NCBI GenBank assembly: GCA_007449985.2
Contig: VIIQ02000562.1
Coordinates: forward strand, 310,001-374,000
Direction of reading: 5' to 3'
Origin: Desmodesmus armatus
Taxonomy: Eukaryota; Chlorophyta; Chlorophyceae; Sphaeropleales; Scenedesmaceae
Length of the DNA stretch: 64,000 nucleotides
Part shown: positions 1-16,623 of the stretch, piece by piece
Layout of the letters: the number at the start of each line of letters is the position of its first letter
How positions within the stretch are numbered: position 1 is the first letter of the stretch
Notes under the pieces: model-generated
Databases searched by the model: none
Seen by the model: only the letters and a program-made list of their open reading frames with translations
Told to the model about the DNA's origin: nothing
Translations under genes and position numbers: made by a program

Positions 1-209
1 TCAGTTGATGCTGTTGCTTCAGATGCAGACGGCGCTCATCACAGTATCGGTTCCTGGCAAGCAGCACCCCAGCAACAGACACATACTCACGCGCAGCACC
101 ACAGCACCTTGACCGTCGTGCTCCATAGTGTCAAATCCTATTGGGTCCAAGGGGCCTCATTTTGGTGTGGAAGTAAGTTGTTGTTTTCACACCTGGCCTT
201 ACTGTGCAG

Positions 210-3200
210 GTTTGCAGCCATCAAGGCTGCCATCTGCTCACCCAAGCACAGCAGCAGCCGCACCCGCAGCGCTGCGGCATTCCAGCCGCAACACCCAGAC
301 CCCGCCAGCAGCCCGGCCCCTGCTGGCGCTGCTGGCCCCTCAGACTCTGACCCCCCCAGCACACCTCCCCCTCCTGCAGTCAGCAACCCTGGCCACGGTA
401 TCAGCAGTGGCAGCGCCAGCAAGCAGCAGCACAGCAGCACCCTCTGCAGCCCTCCTGCCAGTGGCAACGGCTCCCACAGTGCGCCAGGTGTCGCCCGGCC
501 CCCTCACTGGATGAGGCCAGGTCCCCACTCACTGTGGCCAGGTCATCGACATCCAGTGATCTGGCCACCGCTGTTGCTGCCGCCCTGAGTCCCAGGGCCA
601 ATGCGGCCCAGGCCGAGGCTCTTGTGGGACTGTTTGGGGGCAAGAGCCCTGGAGGCAGGCTGTGTAGGAGCATGACAGGGGCTGTGAGCGGAGGTGGCAG
701 GTACAGCTTGACGGAGTGGCAGGAGGGAGGGGCCCTGGCAGCGACAGCAGCTGGGATTGGGGATGGGAAGCCGTTGTGTGCAAGAAGGGTGACATGGAGT
801 GCAGCAGATGAGCCGCTGTCGCCGCCGGGTGCCTGTGGGCTAGGGGTGCGGGGTGTGAGCGGTGGCAGCATCAGCAGCAGCAGTGGCTGCAGGTCTGGTG
901 GTGGTGGTGTCCTTCTGAGGCCTGCGGGAGGGACCTCCATCCTGGAGCCGCCTGGTGGCCACAAGGTGAGGAGGAACTGCTACAAAATGCACAGAGCAGC
1001 AGGTCCTGCCAGCCTGAAGGGGGGGGGGGTGGGCACTGGGTGCCATGATGCTTCCCAGGTGTTGTGGATGTATCATGCATACACCTGACTTGAGGCGCAG
1101 CCACGGATGCCTCCCCCTTGCCAAGCTTTGCCTGCTGCCCCTTCGAAAGTGGCGACCTCACAATGCTCTCGTGTGCATGTTTTTGAGCAATCCTTATCCT
1201 TTCCATCCCAGGCAGTTCATCCATTGCGCCTTTGTGTCGCGCAATGCGTCTGTTCACCTCCCTTGCTGTTCACAAGCATGCCATGCACTGGCCACCATCA
1301 CCTTTCTTCCCTCGCAGCCCTCTGCTCTGGTGTCAGCAGGGGGTGCACTCCCCAGCCCCACTGAGGGCCTGCCAGTGCCCTCAGGCTGGTCCAGCAGCCC
1401 ACCTGTTGGCCTGCCTCCTGCAGCGGGAGGCCCCAAAGCACACCTGCAGCAGCCAGCCTGTGCCACCAGCAGCATCACGGTCAGCAGCAGCCGCAACAGC
1501 AGCAGCAGCCCGGTGCCAGGACAGGCGGGCTGGGCGCAGCATGCACCGCAGGCTGTCAGCTTGTCGCCGTTTGCACCCTCTGCTGGGCGGGATGCTTCTG
1601 GCCAGGTGCTGCCAGTGCTGTCGTCACCCACACCTCCTGCCAACCAAGGAGGGTCTGACAGCTTCCTGCACAGGTAGGCCGAGAAGTTGTGGTCCTCAGG
1701 GCTTGCTTGTGCAGTGCCGACGCGCTGGTATGGGTGAAAGTGACTTGGTGGTTCGGGTGCTGACGTTGGGCTGTTGTTGGCTGGGTGAGTAATTCTGTGT
1801 AGCACATGCCGGCCCATCCGTGCTGAGCAGGAGACTGCTGTCACAGACGGTTGCAAAAAGTGCTCCTGCTGGGCAACACAGGCAAGCCTTTTTCACCACA
1901 GACGTATCCCTGCAAAGTAAGTACTTATGAAAGAGATGCCAGCACATCAACATCACCTTGTTGAGGTTGTGAATACCCGCTGCCCTGCAGGCAGTACAAC
2001 ACGCGACATCTGAGCTTCACAAGTGGGGGCGGCGAGGGCAGCAGCAGCAGCAACAGCCCAGCAGGCATGCAGCCCCCACCAGCCCACCAGCAGCCGCGCA
2101 GCAGCAGCAGTAGCCTGCAGGTGCTGGCCTCCCTGCAGCTGGATGCCACACTGGCCAGCATTACACAGGAGGCACGGCATGATGGGGCTCTGGCGGAGAG
2201 GCTGGCGATGTGGAAGAGCAGGTTCAAGGAGAGAGGTATGTGCTTATTGATACAGGGTGGATTAGGACAGCGTCTGAACTGCACTGTCCCACCTTCCCGC
2301 CCGCTTTGTTTGGCATTCAGCCTCTGCTCGCTTCATCAACCATCGTGGTTCCTTGCCAGCCTGCATAGGCATGCACGGTGGACTCTTGAATCTAAGCTCT
2401 CCTGTTGGCCCTGTGTTCTGCACAGGTGGCGAGCTTTCGGCGGCCATTGCGTCTTGGCAGCAGCGCCACCAGCTTGCAGCAGTCCTGTCCACCGGCTTCT
2501 TGGACGGCAGCCACCCTATTGTGGATGCCTATGAGCTTGGTGTGCGGCTGCAGCACATGCTGCGGCGGCTGACAGCACTGGCGGCTGGGGCCCTGGTGCA
2601 GGTGCGCGTCAATTGATGCAAGGCAGGCAGGGTTGCTTTTGGTTAGCACAATGTGAAGCCTGCCAGCGTACCTGCAAGCCTACATGGCTCTGAAGCACGG
2701 GCGGAGGGCTTGCATTTTAACCTTGCATCGGCTGGCACCCAGGAGTGGAGGTACACTGCAGCCTGTGACAGTGCTCATCAAAGCCTGTGGATAAGGCAGC
2801 GAGCATGGGCTCGTTGCGCAGCACTCAAGCCCAGCACAAGCCCTGAAAGCATTGACAACACACTGAGTTGGGGGCTTGCCCATGGGCAGCTCAGCACCAG
2901 CAGTCCAAGCATGCTGTAGTGCGGTTGATGTGCTGTTGCCTGCTGCAGGCGCCGATCAGTGTGCTGCCTGGCGTGTTCATCGGCAACGCTGTAGCAGCAG
3001 ACAGCCACCACCTTCTTCAGTACCTGGGCGTGACCCACATCCTCAACGCGGCACAGGAGCTGCAGATGACACCAGACCCTGGCATATTCCACATGCTGCG
3101 GGTGGCCATACGGGATGAGGAAGAAGAGGATGTCACCAGCCACTTCACCCTGGTGAGCCCACACATTCAGCATGTTGCACATTCAGCACGTTGCACTGCG

Positions 3201-4609
3201 GTGTCAAAGCAGTGTGTGTCAACACCGAGCCCAACTTGAGAGACAGATGGATGCTTGACTTCAGCTTTGCTGGCCTGCCGTGTCCCTGTGTCATGTTCTC
3301 AACACGCGGCTTCCAGTGCTGATGCACGTAGCTTCTGCAGGACACGGCACTGGCTGATCTGGCGGTGAGCCCTGCACTGCGCGCAGCCACATGCAGCACA
3401 CACCTGCCAGCCTGCGCCCAGCCTCCTTGTCTCCTGATGGTCCTGCCAATGGGGTCGTCTATGTGTACCGCACAGCCGTTTAGGCATGTTGCTAGCTTGC
3501 GCTCTGCAGGTGTGCAGAGCGCAAGGGCTGCTACACAGATACTGAGAATCTAAGCGAGTAGAATCACCCTGCGGCTGTTGCGTCTGCTGTTGCATTGCCT
3601 CCAGGCCCACAGCTGGATAGATGCTGCGCTGTCATCAGGCGGTGCTGTGCTGGTGCACTGCCACGAGGGCAAGAGTAGGAGTGTCACCCTGCTGCTGGCC
3701 TTCCTGATGCTCAGCAGGGGCCTCACACTGGCAGAGGCCCTGGGTCACATGAAGGCCGTGCACCCCAAGGCATCACCCAATGCAGGTGGGTGCTACTCGG
3801 GTCACTGAGTGAAATATGTAGGTAGGCAGGCCATGTAGGCAGGGTGGTGCTTTTTTCCCCCACCAGATATTCGACACCTGGTGTTGGGAATGGAGTGTGT
3901 ATCTGGCAGGTCTCTTGTGGGGGGTGATGAGTGGTGCATCCCTGAATTCCCCCTTCCACAGACACAGCTAGTCTGTGGGCGATAGTGTGCAGCAGTTTTG
4001 CAGCTGCTGCTACTGTAGCACACTGCCTCAGCCAACCTCTGCACACACCTCTGTGGTTCCACCGCCGCACCCTCTGTTGCCTGCTCGTCCGAGGCGATGA
4101 AACTGTAAAACCCATGTCCCTTATGAGCCCTTGGCTGGCTAGTGCTGAGATTTCGGATTCCCTCCCACAAATTACTGTACTGTATTGCACTGTACTGTAC
4201 TGTACTGTACTGTACTGTACTGTACTGTACTGTACTGTACTGTACTGTACTGTACTGTACTGTACTGTACTGTACTGTACAAATCCTTTGCTGCATGGCC
4301 CTAGTGGGTCAAAAGGCACCCGCAACACTGCCCGTACGCCTCTGCTCTGCCGCTGTTGTCCTGCATGCAGGGTTCATGGCTCAGCTGATGCGGCTGGACA
4401 AGCAGCTGCATGGCTCCTGCAGCATCAAGCCCTCACAGGTGCCTAGGGCCAAGCCTGAGGCGCGCATATGCAGCATATGTGGTGCAGCAGCGGGTGTCAG
4501 CTATGAGAGCCTGGTCAGGCACACCAAGGCCAAGCACGGGCTGGCCAAGCCGCCCACTGCACCCGCAGCCACAAGCCCTGCCGCAGCCGCACGAACCAGT
4601 AATGGCTGA
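210..4609 (+). CDS. PHS1: PHS1-like dual-specificity phosphatase, 5'-partial
   Basis: This is the C-terminal part of a homologue of plant PHS1, a dual-specificity phosphatase fused to an atypical tubulin kinase and acting on microtubules. Exons: 210-965, 1318-1673, 1991-2235, 2426-2601, 2949-3152, 3341-3364, 3605-3785, 4371-4609 (TGA). The first two exons encode Ser/Pro/Ala-rich linker. The exon at 2426 carries DAYELGVRLQHMLRRL, which matches the PHS1 segment before the phosphatase. The phosphatase runs from VFIGNAVAADSHHLLQYLG to the active-site loop HCHEGKSRS (catalytic Cys and Arg). The tail keeps the PHS1 zinc-finger-like motif CSICGAAAG...HTKAKH. The kinase-like domain should lie upstream of the window. 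Exon 1 changes reading frame at a C run (499-503), so an extra base is likely there. The last six exons join in phase. The family call is firm; exon 1 is less certain. Confidence 0.85.
4189..4280. repeat. (ACTGT)n pentanucleotide microsatellite
   Basis: A perfect run of about 18 ACTGT units, with an imperfect lead-in from about 4173. It lies in the last intron of the PHS1-like gene, just upstream of the exon encoding the zinc-finger tail. Because the unit is five bases long, all frames stay open and give spurious Tyr/Cys/Thr/Val ORFs on both strands. Confidence 0.95.
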
Positions 4610-6243
4610 GTGCGAGGGTCATCAGGACAGCAGGAGCGGCTGAGTGGGGGGGGGGTATGGAACAAGAACAAGGCAAGAACAAGAAACCAGGGTGGGAGGT
4701 TGCAGAAGAAAGGAGCTAATGCAGGTATCAGAATGCGCAGGAGCTTGAGAGGCCGGGTACATTGTGGTAGGGTAGGCAGGCAGAAAGGCCCTGTGCTTTA
4801 TTCTTGTAGCTGTAGGTGTTCTGCACATCTGGATGCCTCTTCTTCCACAGGAGGCCCCCTGTCCAATTTCGCATGCCACATGGAAGCAAAACGCATCCCT
4901 TATGCAGATGCAGCGGTACAGACGTGTGAGCCCGGTGCGGTGTCCATGGCCGGCAGTCATGTATTTGTTGTGAGTGCCCCTCGCTGACCCCTGTCGGCAC
5001 TTTTCCTTGGCAGCTTTGCCGCATTTTGCTTTCGTAGCACATGTCACAACCCGCTGAACAAGCAGCAACACATGCAGCTCCAATTTGAGCCTCGCAGCGT
5101 ACCTATAGTATGCTAAGCTAGTAGGTGGCTTGTGTGTGAGAGAAGGGTGATGAAGGGCAGCAGCGTTTCCTCACGCTTCCGTCACCGTGTTACCGTCTTG
5201 GTTGCCAGGTTGGGCTGGCAGCATGGTTGATGGCACAAGCAGCGAGCAGAGTGTGCCACTTTGGCTGGCTGGCATGGCTGGTTGCATATGCATGAAGCCG
5301 CGTCTGCAGGCAGCTATTGCAGCTCTATCATGTCGGTGAGATTGCACACTACCGCCGGTGCTGACACAGGTGATGGCGTGGCATCATGATGCAGCATCAG
5401 TGATCACTCGACCTGAGGCTGTGGCAGACTGCAAGTGCTGCATGCAAACTGCATCTCTGATGTACAGTTTACACGGACAAAGCATGTGTGCTGTTGAGCA
5501 AGCAGGATGTGCGCAAAGTTGAGCAAGTGTCCGCTCTCTCTGTCAGCATTAGGGGAACGGAAATGTTACAAAGGTCAGTATGCAGCATGGCTGCTGTTCA
5601 GATGCATGTAGCAGCATGTTATAGGAACAGCATCACCAACACTGCTGCAGCACAGCAGATGCTGTAGTCCAACTGGAAGCCTCCTGCGCAGATCTAAAAC
5701 CACAAACAAAAGAAGAGAGGGGTCCCACAGCTACGTCAAACCAACCATATAGGGCATGTGCAGACCACATGCCAACCTGTTGACGAGCCAACAGCCCACA
5801 AAACGTCAGTCAAGCCACAACATGTCAGCCAAGCATACCCATGCACAAAGATGGCCAGGACAGCTCAGCACTGCACCTCACACACATGGTGCTGGTGAAG
5901 TGCTGGCTGACATAGAAGCAACCCAACAGCTGCGACACATGCCACTGCACCTGCGCTGAAGACGGCAGGTGCAGCTATGCGCAGATGCGACGAATGGTCC
6001 GTGAGCAACACGCTGGTCAACAGAACCAGCCAAGTATGTGCCATGCTGCGTCCTCGTTACATGAGAGAGCTTGGTTCGTTCACACACGCGCACACACCAG
6101 ACAGGTGGCACCTGCTGCAACACTCTGCAAGGCCGACTGCCAACACACGCCTGTGCAGCATGCACCAGCATGCTCATGCAGGCAACCAGACAACAGACAA
6201 TAAGAATGCGGATGCAAACACAAAAGATGCATCACCTGCATGC
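4610..6243. other. Intergenic region between convergent genes
   Basis: This is the 3' side of both the PHS1-like gene (+) and the AEP-repeat gene (-). It contains a short G run near 4646. I see no ORF with splice-consistent structure, no RNA gene and no mobile element. Confidence 0.6.
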
Positions 6244-9200
6244 TTACAACAGCAGGACCGCAAGCGCAGCAGCACCGACGGTGACTGCACCAGCTGCAAA
6301 GCTGCTGGCACTGCTCCTCTGTGCTGGGGCAGGGGTTTCCGCAGCAGGGGCAGGGGTGGTAGCCACTGTGGTGGCGTCGTCGGCAGCTGCAGCAGGCTCC
6401 TCTGGTGTGGTTGCGTTGGCAGCTGGCTCAGCGGAAGCTCAGCTGGCTCAGCAGGGGCGGTCTCATTGCCGGCAGCCATGGGCTCCTCAGGCATGGTCTC
6501 ATTTCCTGCGGCCATGGGCTCTTCGGGCATGGTTTCGTTGCCGGCAGCACCTGGGGCCTCAGCCAGAGTCTCGTTACCGGCAGCGATGTCACCGGGCATT
6601 GTCTCGTTGGCGGCACCGGCAGCGGGCTCTGCAGCGGGCTCTGCAGGATTGCAAGATGGCAGGGAAACAAGGACAGGGTTGGAGAATGAGCGTCGCTGTC
6701 AGTTGCACTAGGCTATCGCCGATTGGGTCACAGCTCCTGCTGACAGATGTATCAAAGCTGGCGACGACCCCTTTTTGAAAACAGTCTGTTGTGGGGACTG
6801 GAAGCTGTTGATGCTGGTAATTGATAGTGTCGGAAAGTGTTGGAAGATCACTCCAATCATTTATTGAATTGCACCACATTGCACACCCACCTGTTGCATT
6901 GGCAGCAGCAGCATCAGCAGCTGGCTCGGCAGCGGGCTCAGCTGCGTTGGCTGCTGGACCAGCCTCCTCTGGAGTGGGCTCAGCAGCTGGCTCAGTTGCG
7001 TTGGCAGCGGCAGGCTCGGCGGCAGGCTCGGCGGCGGACTCTGCGGCAGGCTCGGTTGCGTTGGCGGCACCAGCGGCGGGCTCAGCAGCGGGCTCAGCGG
7101 CAGGCTCAGCAGCGGGCTCTGCAGTTGCAAACAGTGACACAGCAAACAAGCAGCGGCTGTCAGTTATGGTCGTGCATACAGCCCTTGTGAAACACCTCGC
7201 CAATCCCTAAGCAGCTGCAGTTTGATTGCGCATTGGGACAAGACCTTCCCCAGTTGAACAATTGGGATGTGTTGGCAGTGTGTTTGCTGCTGGTCGTCAA
7301 AACATGCAAGGAAGCAAAACATGCAAGCATATGGCCATTGTTCACAGACACCATCACTGACCTGTTGCATTTGCAGCTGCAGGCTCCAGGGGAGGCAGCT
7401 CGCCAGCGGGCTCAGTTGCGTTGGCTGCAGCAGCGGCAGGCTCGGCAGCTGGCTCGGCAGCTGGCTCGGCAGCGGGCTCAGTTGCGTTGGCAGCGGCAGC
7501 GGCGGGCTCAGCAGCTGGCTCGGCGGCAGGCTCAGCGGCAGGCTCAGCGGCGGGGGTGGCGGCGGGCTCGGTTGCGTTGGCGGCACCAGCGGCGGGCTCG
7601 GCAGCTGGCTCGGCAGCTGGCTCGGCGGCGGGCTCGGCAGCGGGCTCGGCAGCGGGCTCGGCAGCGGGCTCGGCAGCTGGCTCGGCGGCGGGCTCGGCAG
7701 CTGGCTCGGCGGCGGGCTCTGCAGCTGGCTCGGCGGCGGGGGTGGCGGCAGGGGTGGCAGCGGGCCTGGCACCAGCCTCCTCTGGCTTGGCAGCAGCGGG
7801 TGCTGCAGAGGCAGACACACGACAGGAAAAGGGCTGTAAGTGGTGAAGTGCATGTTTATTTAACTGCAGGAGGATACAAGAGCAAATCCAACATAAAGTA
7901 CGGAAGCACATGGTCTTAAGAAGACTGCACTATAACGCTGTTGACACTTGGACTGTACATGCCTTCACCCTTACGACCTGTGCCCCTTGCCCCTCTACTG
8001 AACCCCTCTCAAACCAGTCACGGCCAACTCACTTGCAGCAGGTGTGGCAGGCTTGGCTGCAGGTGCAGGTGCTGGCTTGTCCCCTGGCTTGGGCATGATC
8101 TGGGCAACATCGGCGTTCTTGTTCTTCTGGAAGGCATCGACCACAGGCTTGGATGCCTGCTGGGCAGCATTGGCCAGCTCAGTGGGCCTGGCATTAGGGT
8201 TCTGCTTCTCCAGGTTAGATGCAGCGGTGACAGCAGCCTGTGCTGCCTTGTTGGCGGCAGCGTTTGCCTCCTCCTTGGAGCCTCCCTGCTTGATCACGTT
8301 CTCTGCAGCGGCCTGTGCAGCCCTGGAGACGGCGGTCTGCACCTCAGGCTTGATGGGGGCGGTGGCACCGGTGGTGCTCTCAGTCCTCTGGCCAGCCTCC
8401 TGGGGTGCGGGGGAGGGTGTCTGGGCAGGGGAGGCAGGGGGCGCCTGGGCGGGGAGGCAGGGGGCGCCTGGGCAGGGGAGGCAGGGGGCGCCTGGGCGGG
8501 GGAAGCAGGGGGTGCCTGCTCTGCCTGGGCGGGAGAAGGAGAAGGTGTCTGGGCGGGGGAGGCAGGGGGAGGGACTGACCCTGAGGGGCTGCAGGTGCCT
8601 GTTGGTACAGCAGCAGTGGCAGGAGAGAGGCAGGCATGGCAGCAAGCACAGGAGGTGTCAGTCAATCAGTTGTGCAACATAGTGCAACAGCGAACAGACA
8701 GCAAAAGCCTTTGGCTTTTTCACTGCGCAAGGCAGTGTACTACAGGCTGTGCTGCGCTGTTTGCTACATAGAAGCTGGCTGTGCTTCTGCTGGAATGCTG
8801 GCTGTGCAGGAGGTAATGCAGGCTGCAGCTGGCTGCAATGGAGAGCAAGGCTCCCTAGTCTAGATGCACCTTAGCTAATGTTTGCTAGAGGGGAGGCAAC
8901 CTGGTGTACACTGGCTGTGGAAAGTGCAGGCAGGGCTGGTGGGAAACAGCCGTGGGTCAGTAATAGTGCGTGCACACTAGACTGCCCCCACCTGCTGTGG
9001 CTGCTGGGGCTGCTGGTCAGAAGGAGAGGCGGGAGGGAACTGTTAGTCAGGGGCTTGGCCTTGATTGTCAGGGGAGGCTGGAGGAGACTGGCCCTGGACT
9101 GGAGGGCTGGGGGAAGCGGGAGGGGACTGATTCTGGCCTTGCTGGTTCTGACCTGCCTCACCCTGACCCTGCTGGGGCTGTTGGTTCTGGTTCTGATTTT

Positions 9201-10079
9201 GGTTCTGGCCTGCTGGTTTGCAGGAGCAGGAGAGGGAGGAGGGGACTGATTCTGTACGTCAGCTGGCGCTGGAGATGCTGGAGGGCACTGCTGACCCTAG
9301 ACCTGGCTTTGATCAGCTGGTGCAGGCGAGGACTGCTGTTGTGCAGTTGGGGTGCCCACCTTGGCAGCATTCCTGGCAGCCTCAGCAGCAGCAGCAGGGG
9401 AGCCACCGGTCCTCAACACCTGGTCAGCGGCTTCGGCAGCAGCCTTGGCAGCATCGTTGGCGGCCTTGTTGGCAGTCTCCTGGTCACCAGTCTTGATGGC
9501 CTGAGGGCAAAAGGAAAAACACGACGGACGCACATCGTTATGGACGCAGACCAGACGCCAATGATTTATAAATATACATATGTTTGAATGAGCCCTTGCG
9601 AACGACGGCATGGGCTTGATGGGAGCGAAAGTGACACTGCTGCCCGCATCTGTTGCTGAAGTACTGTGCGACAAGAACAGACAGCCTGGAGCTGCAACTG
9701 TACTATGCCATACGCTGTTGTCAATCATGAACAATCTCCCTGGGATGCTCACCTCGTTGGCAGCATTGCCTGCGACTTCACTGATCGCGTTCTGCACCTC
9801 TGGTGCCAGCTGAGACTGCACGCCTGCAAGCAAACAAAGACAATCAAGGAGGAATAAAAGAGGAGAGATGATGCAAACAATACCCGATTGCTGCTAGTTT
9901 CGTTCGAGGACCTCTGATGCCTGCCAAGGCGTGCGAGACATCTGCACCGGGTGACACTACGGATGGTGTTGCGCTCCCCAGCTTCACATTCTCAGCACCA
10001 GCCCAGCACACATTGCTTATGTTTGCTTACCAACGGCGTAGCTCAGGGCCAGTAGTGCGATCAAAGCGACAGCCTTCAT
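6244..10079 (-). CDS. Secreted Ala/Glu/Pro-repeat protein with likely GPI-anchor signal
   Basis: No family recognised. The ATG at 10079 opens a signal peptide, MKAVALIALLALSYAVG. Exons: 10079-10031, 9823-9753, 9500-9360, about 8588-8033, 7802-7362, 7118-6891, 6640-6244. Exons 2-3 and the fourth exon each encode an Ala-rich, probably helical unit starting PEVQ, about 65 residues long, so an internal duplication. Pro/Ser/Ala-rich sequence precedes the second unit. Next come long AAEP tetrapeptide runs with NAT and NET sequons. The tail ends AAGAVTVGAAALAVLLL then TAA, the usual shape of a GPI-attachment signal. Two one-base irregularities (6438-6442 and 8451-8454) interrupt coding-like sequence. 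The large intron 8589-9359 contains decayed Q/N/P-rich coding-like sequence. I infer a cell-surface or wall glycoprotein resembling arabinogalactan-type proteins. It could be a damaged gene or an intact one with assembly errors. Confidence 0.6.
6891..7790 (-). repeat. AAEP-coding tetrapeptide repeat tracts
   Basis: Two exons (7118-6891 and 7802-7362) are built almost wholly of 12-base units encoding Ala-Ala-Glu-Pro. They are interrupted by ANATEP segments that carry N-glycosylation sequons. The 3-base periodicity opens long Arg/Gln-rich and Gly/Ser-rich ORFs in the other frames and on the other strand; those are shadows. Confidence 0.85.
8421..8515 (-). repeat. 24-bp Pro/Ala/Ser-coding minisatellite with one 23-bp unit
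   Basis: Units at 8421-8444, 8445-8467, 8468-8491 and 8492-8515. The second is 23 bases because its G run (8451-8454) is one base short. This shifts the frame between two readings that both give PPASPAQ-type sequence. Confidence 0.85.
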
Positions 10080-10868
10080 GTTGAACAACTGCCCCGAAGA
10101 GATGCTTCGTAGGCACCGAAAATGTGAAGAAGTATTAACTACGAGGGAATGTCTATGGTGAAGGTGGGTGGCCAAGGTCTTTATGTTGTGATCACCAAGA
10201 GCGCCGTTGTCACTTTATGTGCCCCCCTGTCAGTCTCAACCAACCACCTCGAACGGGTTTTGTCACAAAACAAACTAGTGACATTCTGACTAGACTTTGT
10301 TGTGACGCTGATCGGCACACCGGGCTGCATGGGTGGGTGACAAGTAGCTTCGATTGCTGCGCGTCCTGCCTGCTGCCAGTGCCGAGTCGGTGCATCAGGG
10401 CGGAAGCTGAAACACCTACGATGCGCTCAATACCATGTTTGGCATGTATGTGGCTGCCCTCTGACGCCTGGCCGACGTCCAGTGACTCAACCATCTGCAT
10501 GATATGCATGAAGACCGCAATGCGTCATCCGTGCGCCCCTAGGTCACTGTGCAATCGGCAACAATTATCCACCAAGCTGTTGTGCTGATCCTTCCCATGG
10601 GCAACTCTGTTGTGTCCAAGGTTCCACAAGTGATCAGTGATCCCTGCATTGTCACCCGCAAAATAATCACTCCGCTTGCCAGCTGGCCAGCGCATCAAGT
10701 CGAAAGACACAAAAAGCAACATCAAACAACGGCACATGATGCCTGCTGGTCAGACTGCTCAGTAGCCAGGGTCTGAGTGCAGTGCTGCCGGCATGCCAGA
10801 CTGCCACAAGTCATGATGGGCTTTGGAACCACCACCACCAAACAAGTAAGGTACACTGCAAGATGTTC
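10080..10868. other. Upstream region of the AEP-repeat gene, downstream of MTA
   Basis: About 790 bases between two minus-strand genes. It should hold the promoter and 5' UTR of the AEP-repeat gene and the 3' UTR of MTA. I see no convincing coding sequence or named regulatory site. Confidence 0.5.
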
Positions 10869-15883
<5,015 letters not shown>

Positions 15884-16623
15884 CCGCTACTGCTGCTGTG
15901 ACACTGCTACTGCTGCTACAACCAGTGTATACACAAAGCTACGGGGGAGGGGGCCAGGTGTAGGTCTGAGAACTTTGACAAGGGGAAAGACTGCTGCTGG
16001 AAAGCCGCTTGACGTGTCTTTGCAAGTATGCCTTGCCTTCACTGCTTTAGATCAGAGGTGGGTGGAGGATTGCTGTTGATGTGGGTATGCCAATACGGGT
16101 GCTTGATTGCAGGTCTAAGCCTCACAGACAGAACGAATATTGGGATATGGTCACTTGGAAAGGAACATCTCATTCGCCAAAAACTGCAGCTGCAACCGTT
16201 GTGAAGCTGTCTGCAGGTGAGCCAGGCTGGCGAGTGGGTTTCCATGCAGCGGATTGGATGGCATTTTCATTTGGCTCAGCATTACCCAGAACTATTGGCA
16301 CGCGTAGACTGTCCAAGGTTCGGTTGATTGCATCTTCAACGCGAGTCCTTCAGAGCCACACCGCAAACATTTTTTAGCTTCTAGCTTTGAAAGGTAATTC
16401 ATCTTGTTTTTGAGCTTTCCGCTCGAGGCTCACCTAAGCCCACACTGACAGGACAGGGTGTGGAGCACGCATTCATCCTCCTGCTCTCTGTTTCGATCGC
16501 CATCGTAATCGCTGCTCTCTGTGTGGTATATCTGGACGTCGTAGAGTGTTGAGAGGGAGCTGTTGGGCCCCCACCGATCAACGTTGCAGTTGGAGGTCAG
16601 GGAAGCGCAGGAAATCGCCCATC
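15884..16623. promoter_or_regulatory. Divergent intergenic promoter region, MTA / Whi3-like gene
   Basis: 740 bases between the two start codons of head-to-head genes, so it must contain both 5' UTRs and promoters. I could not identify a TATA box or named element with confidence. Confidence 0.4.

Noticed and set aside
3723..4609. Tyr/Cys/Thr ORFs over the ACTGT repeat
   Set aside because: A five-base repeat keeps every frame open; no conservation or splice logic.
7233..7919. Plus-strand Arg/Gln-rich and Gly/Ser-rich ORFs
   Set aside because: Shadows of the minus-strand AAEP coding repeat.
9043..9299. TAA/TAG read as glutamine (alternative nuclear code)
   Set aside because: In-frame TAG and TAA fall at Gln-like positions here, but the Gln-rich SET-gene exon (60626-62434) uses only CAG/CAA for well over a hundred Gln codons, and MTA and dCMP deaminase end in TAG at the expected place.
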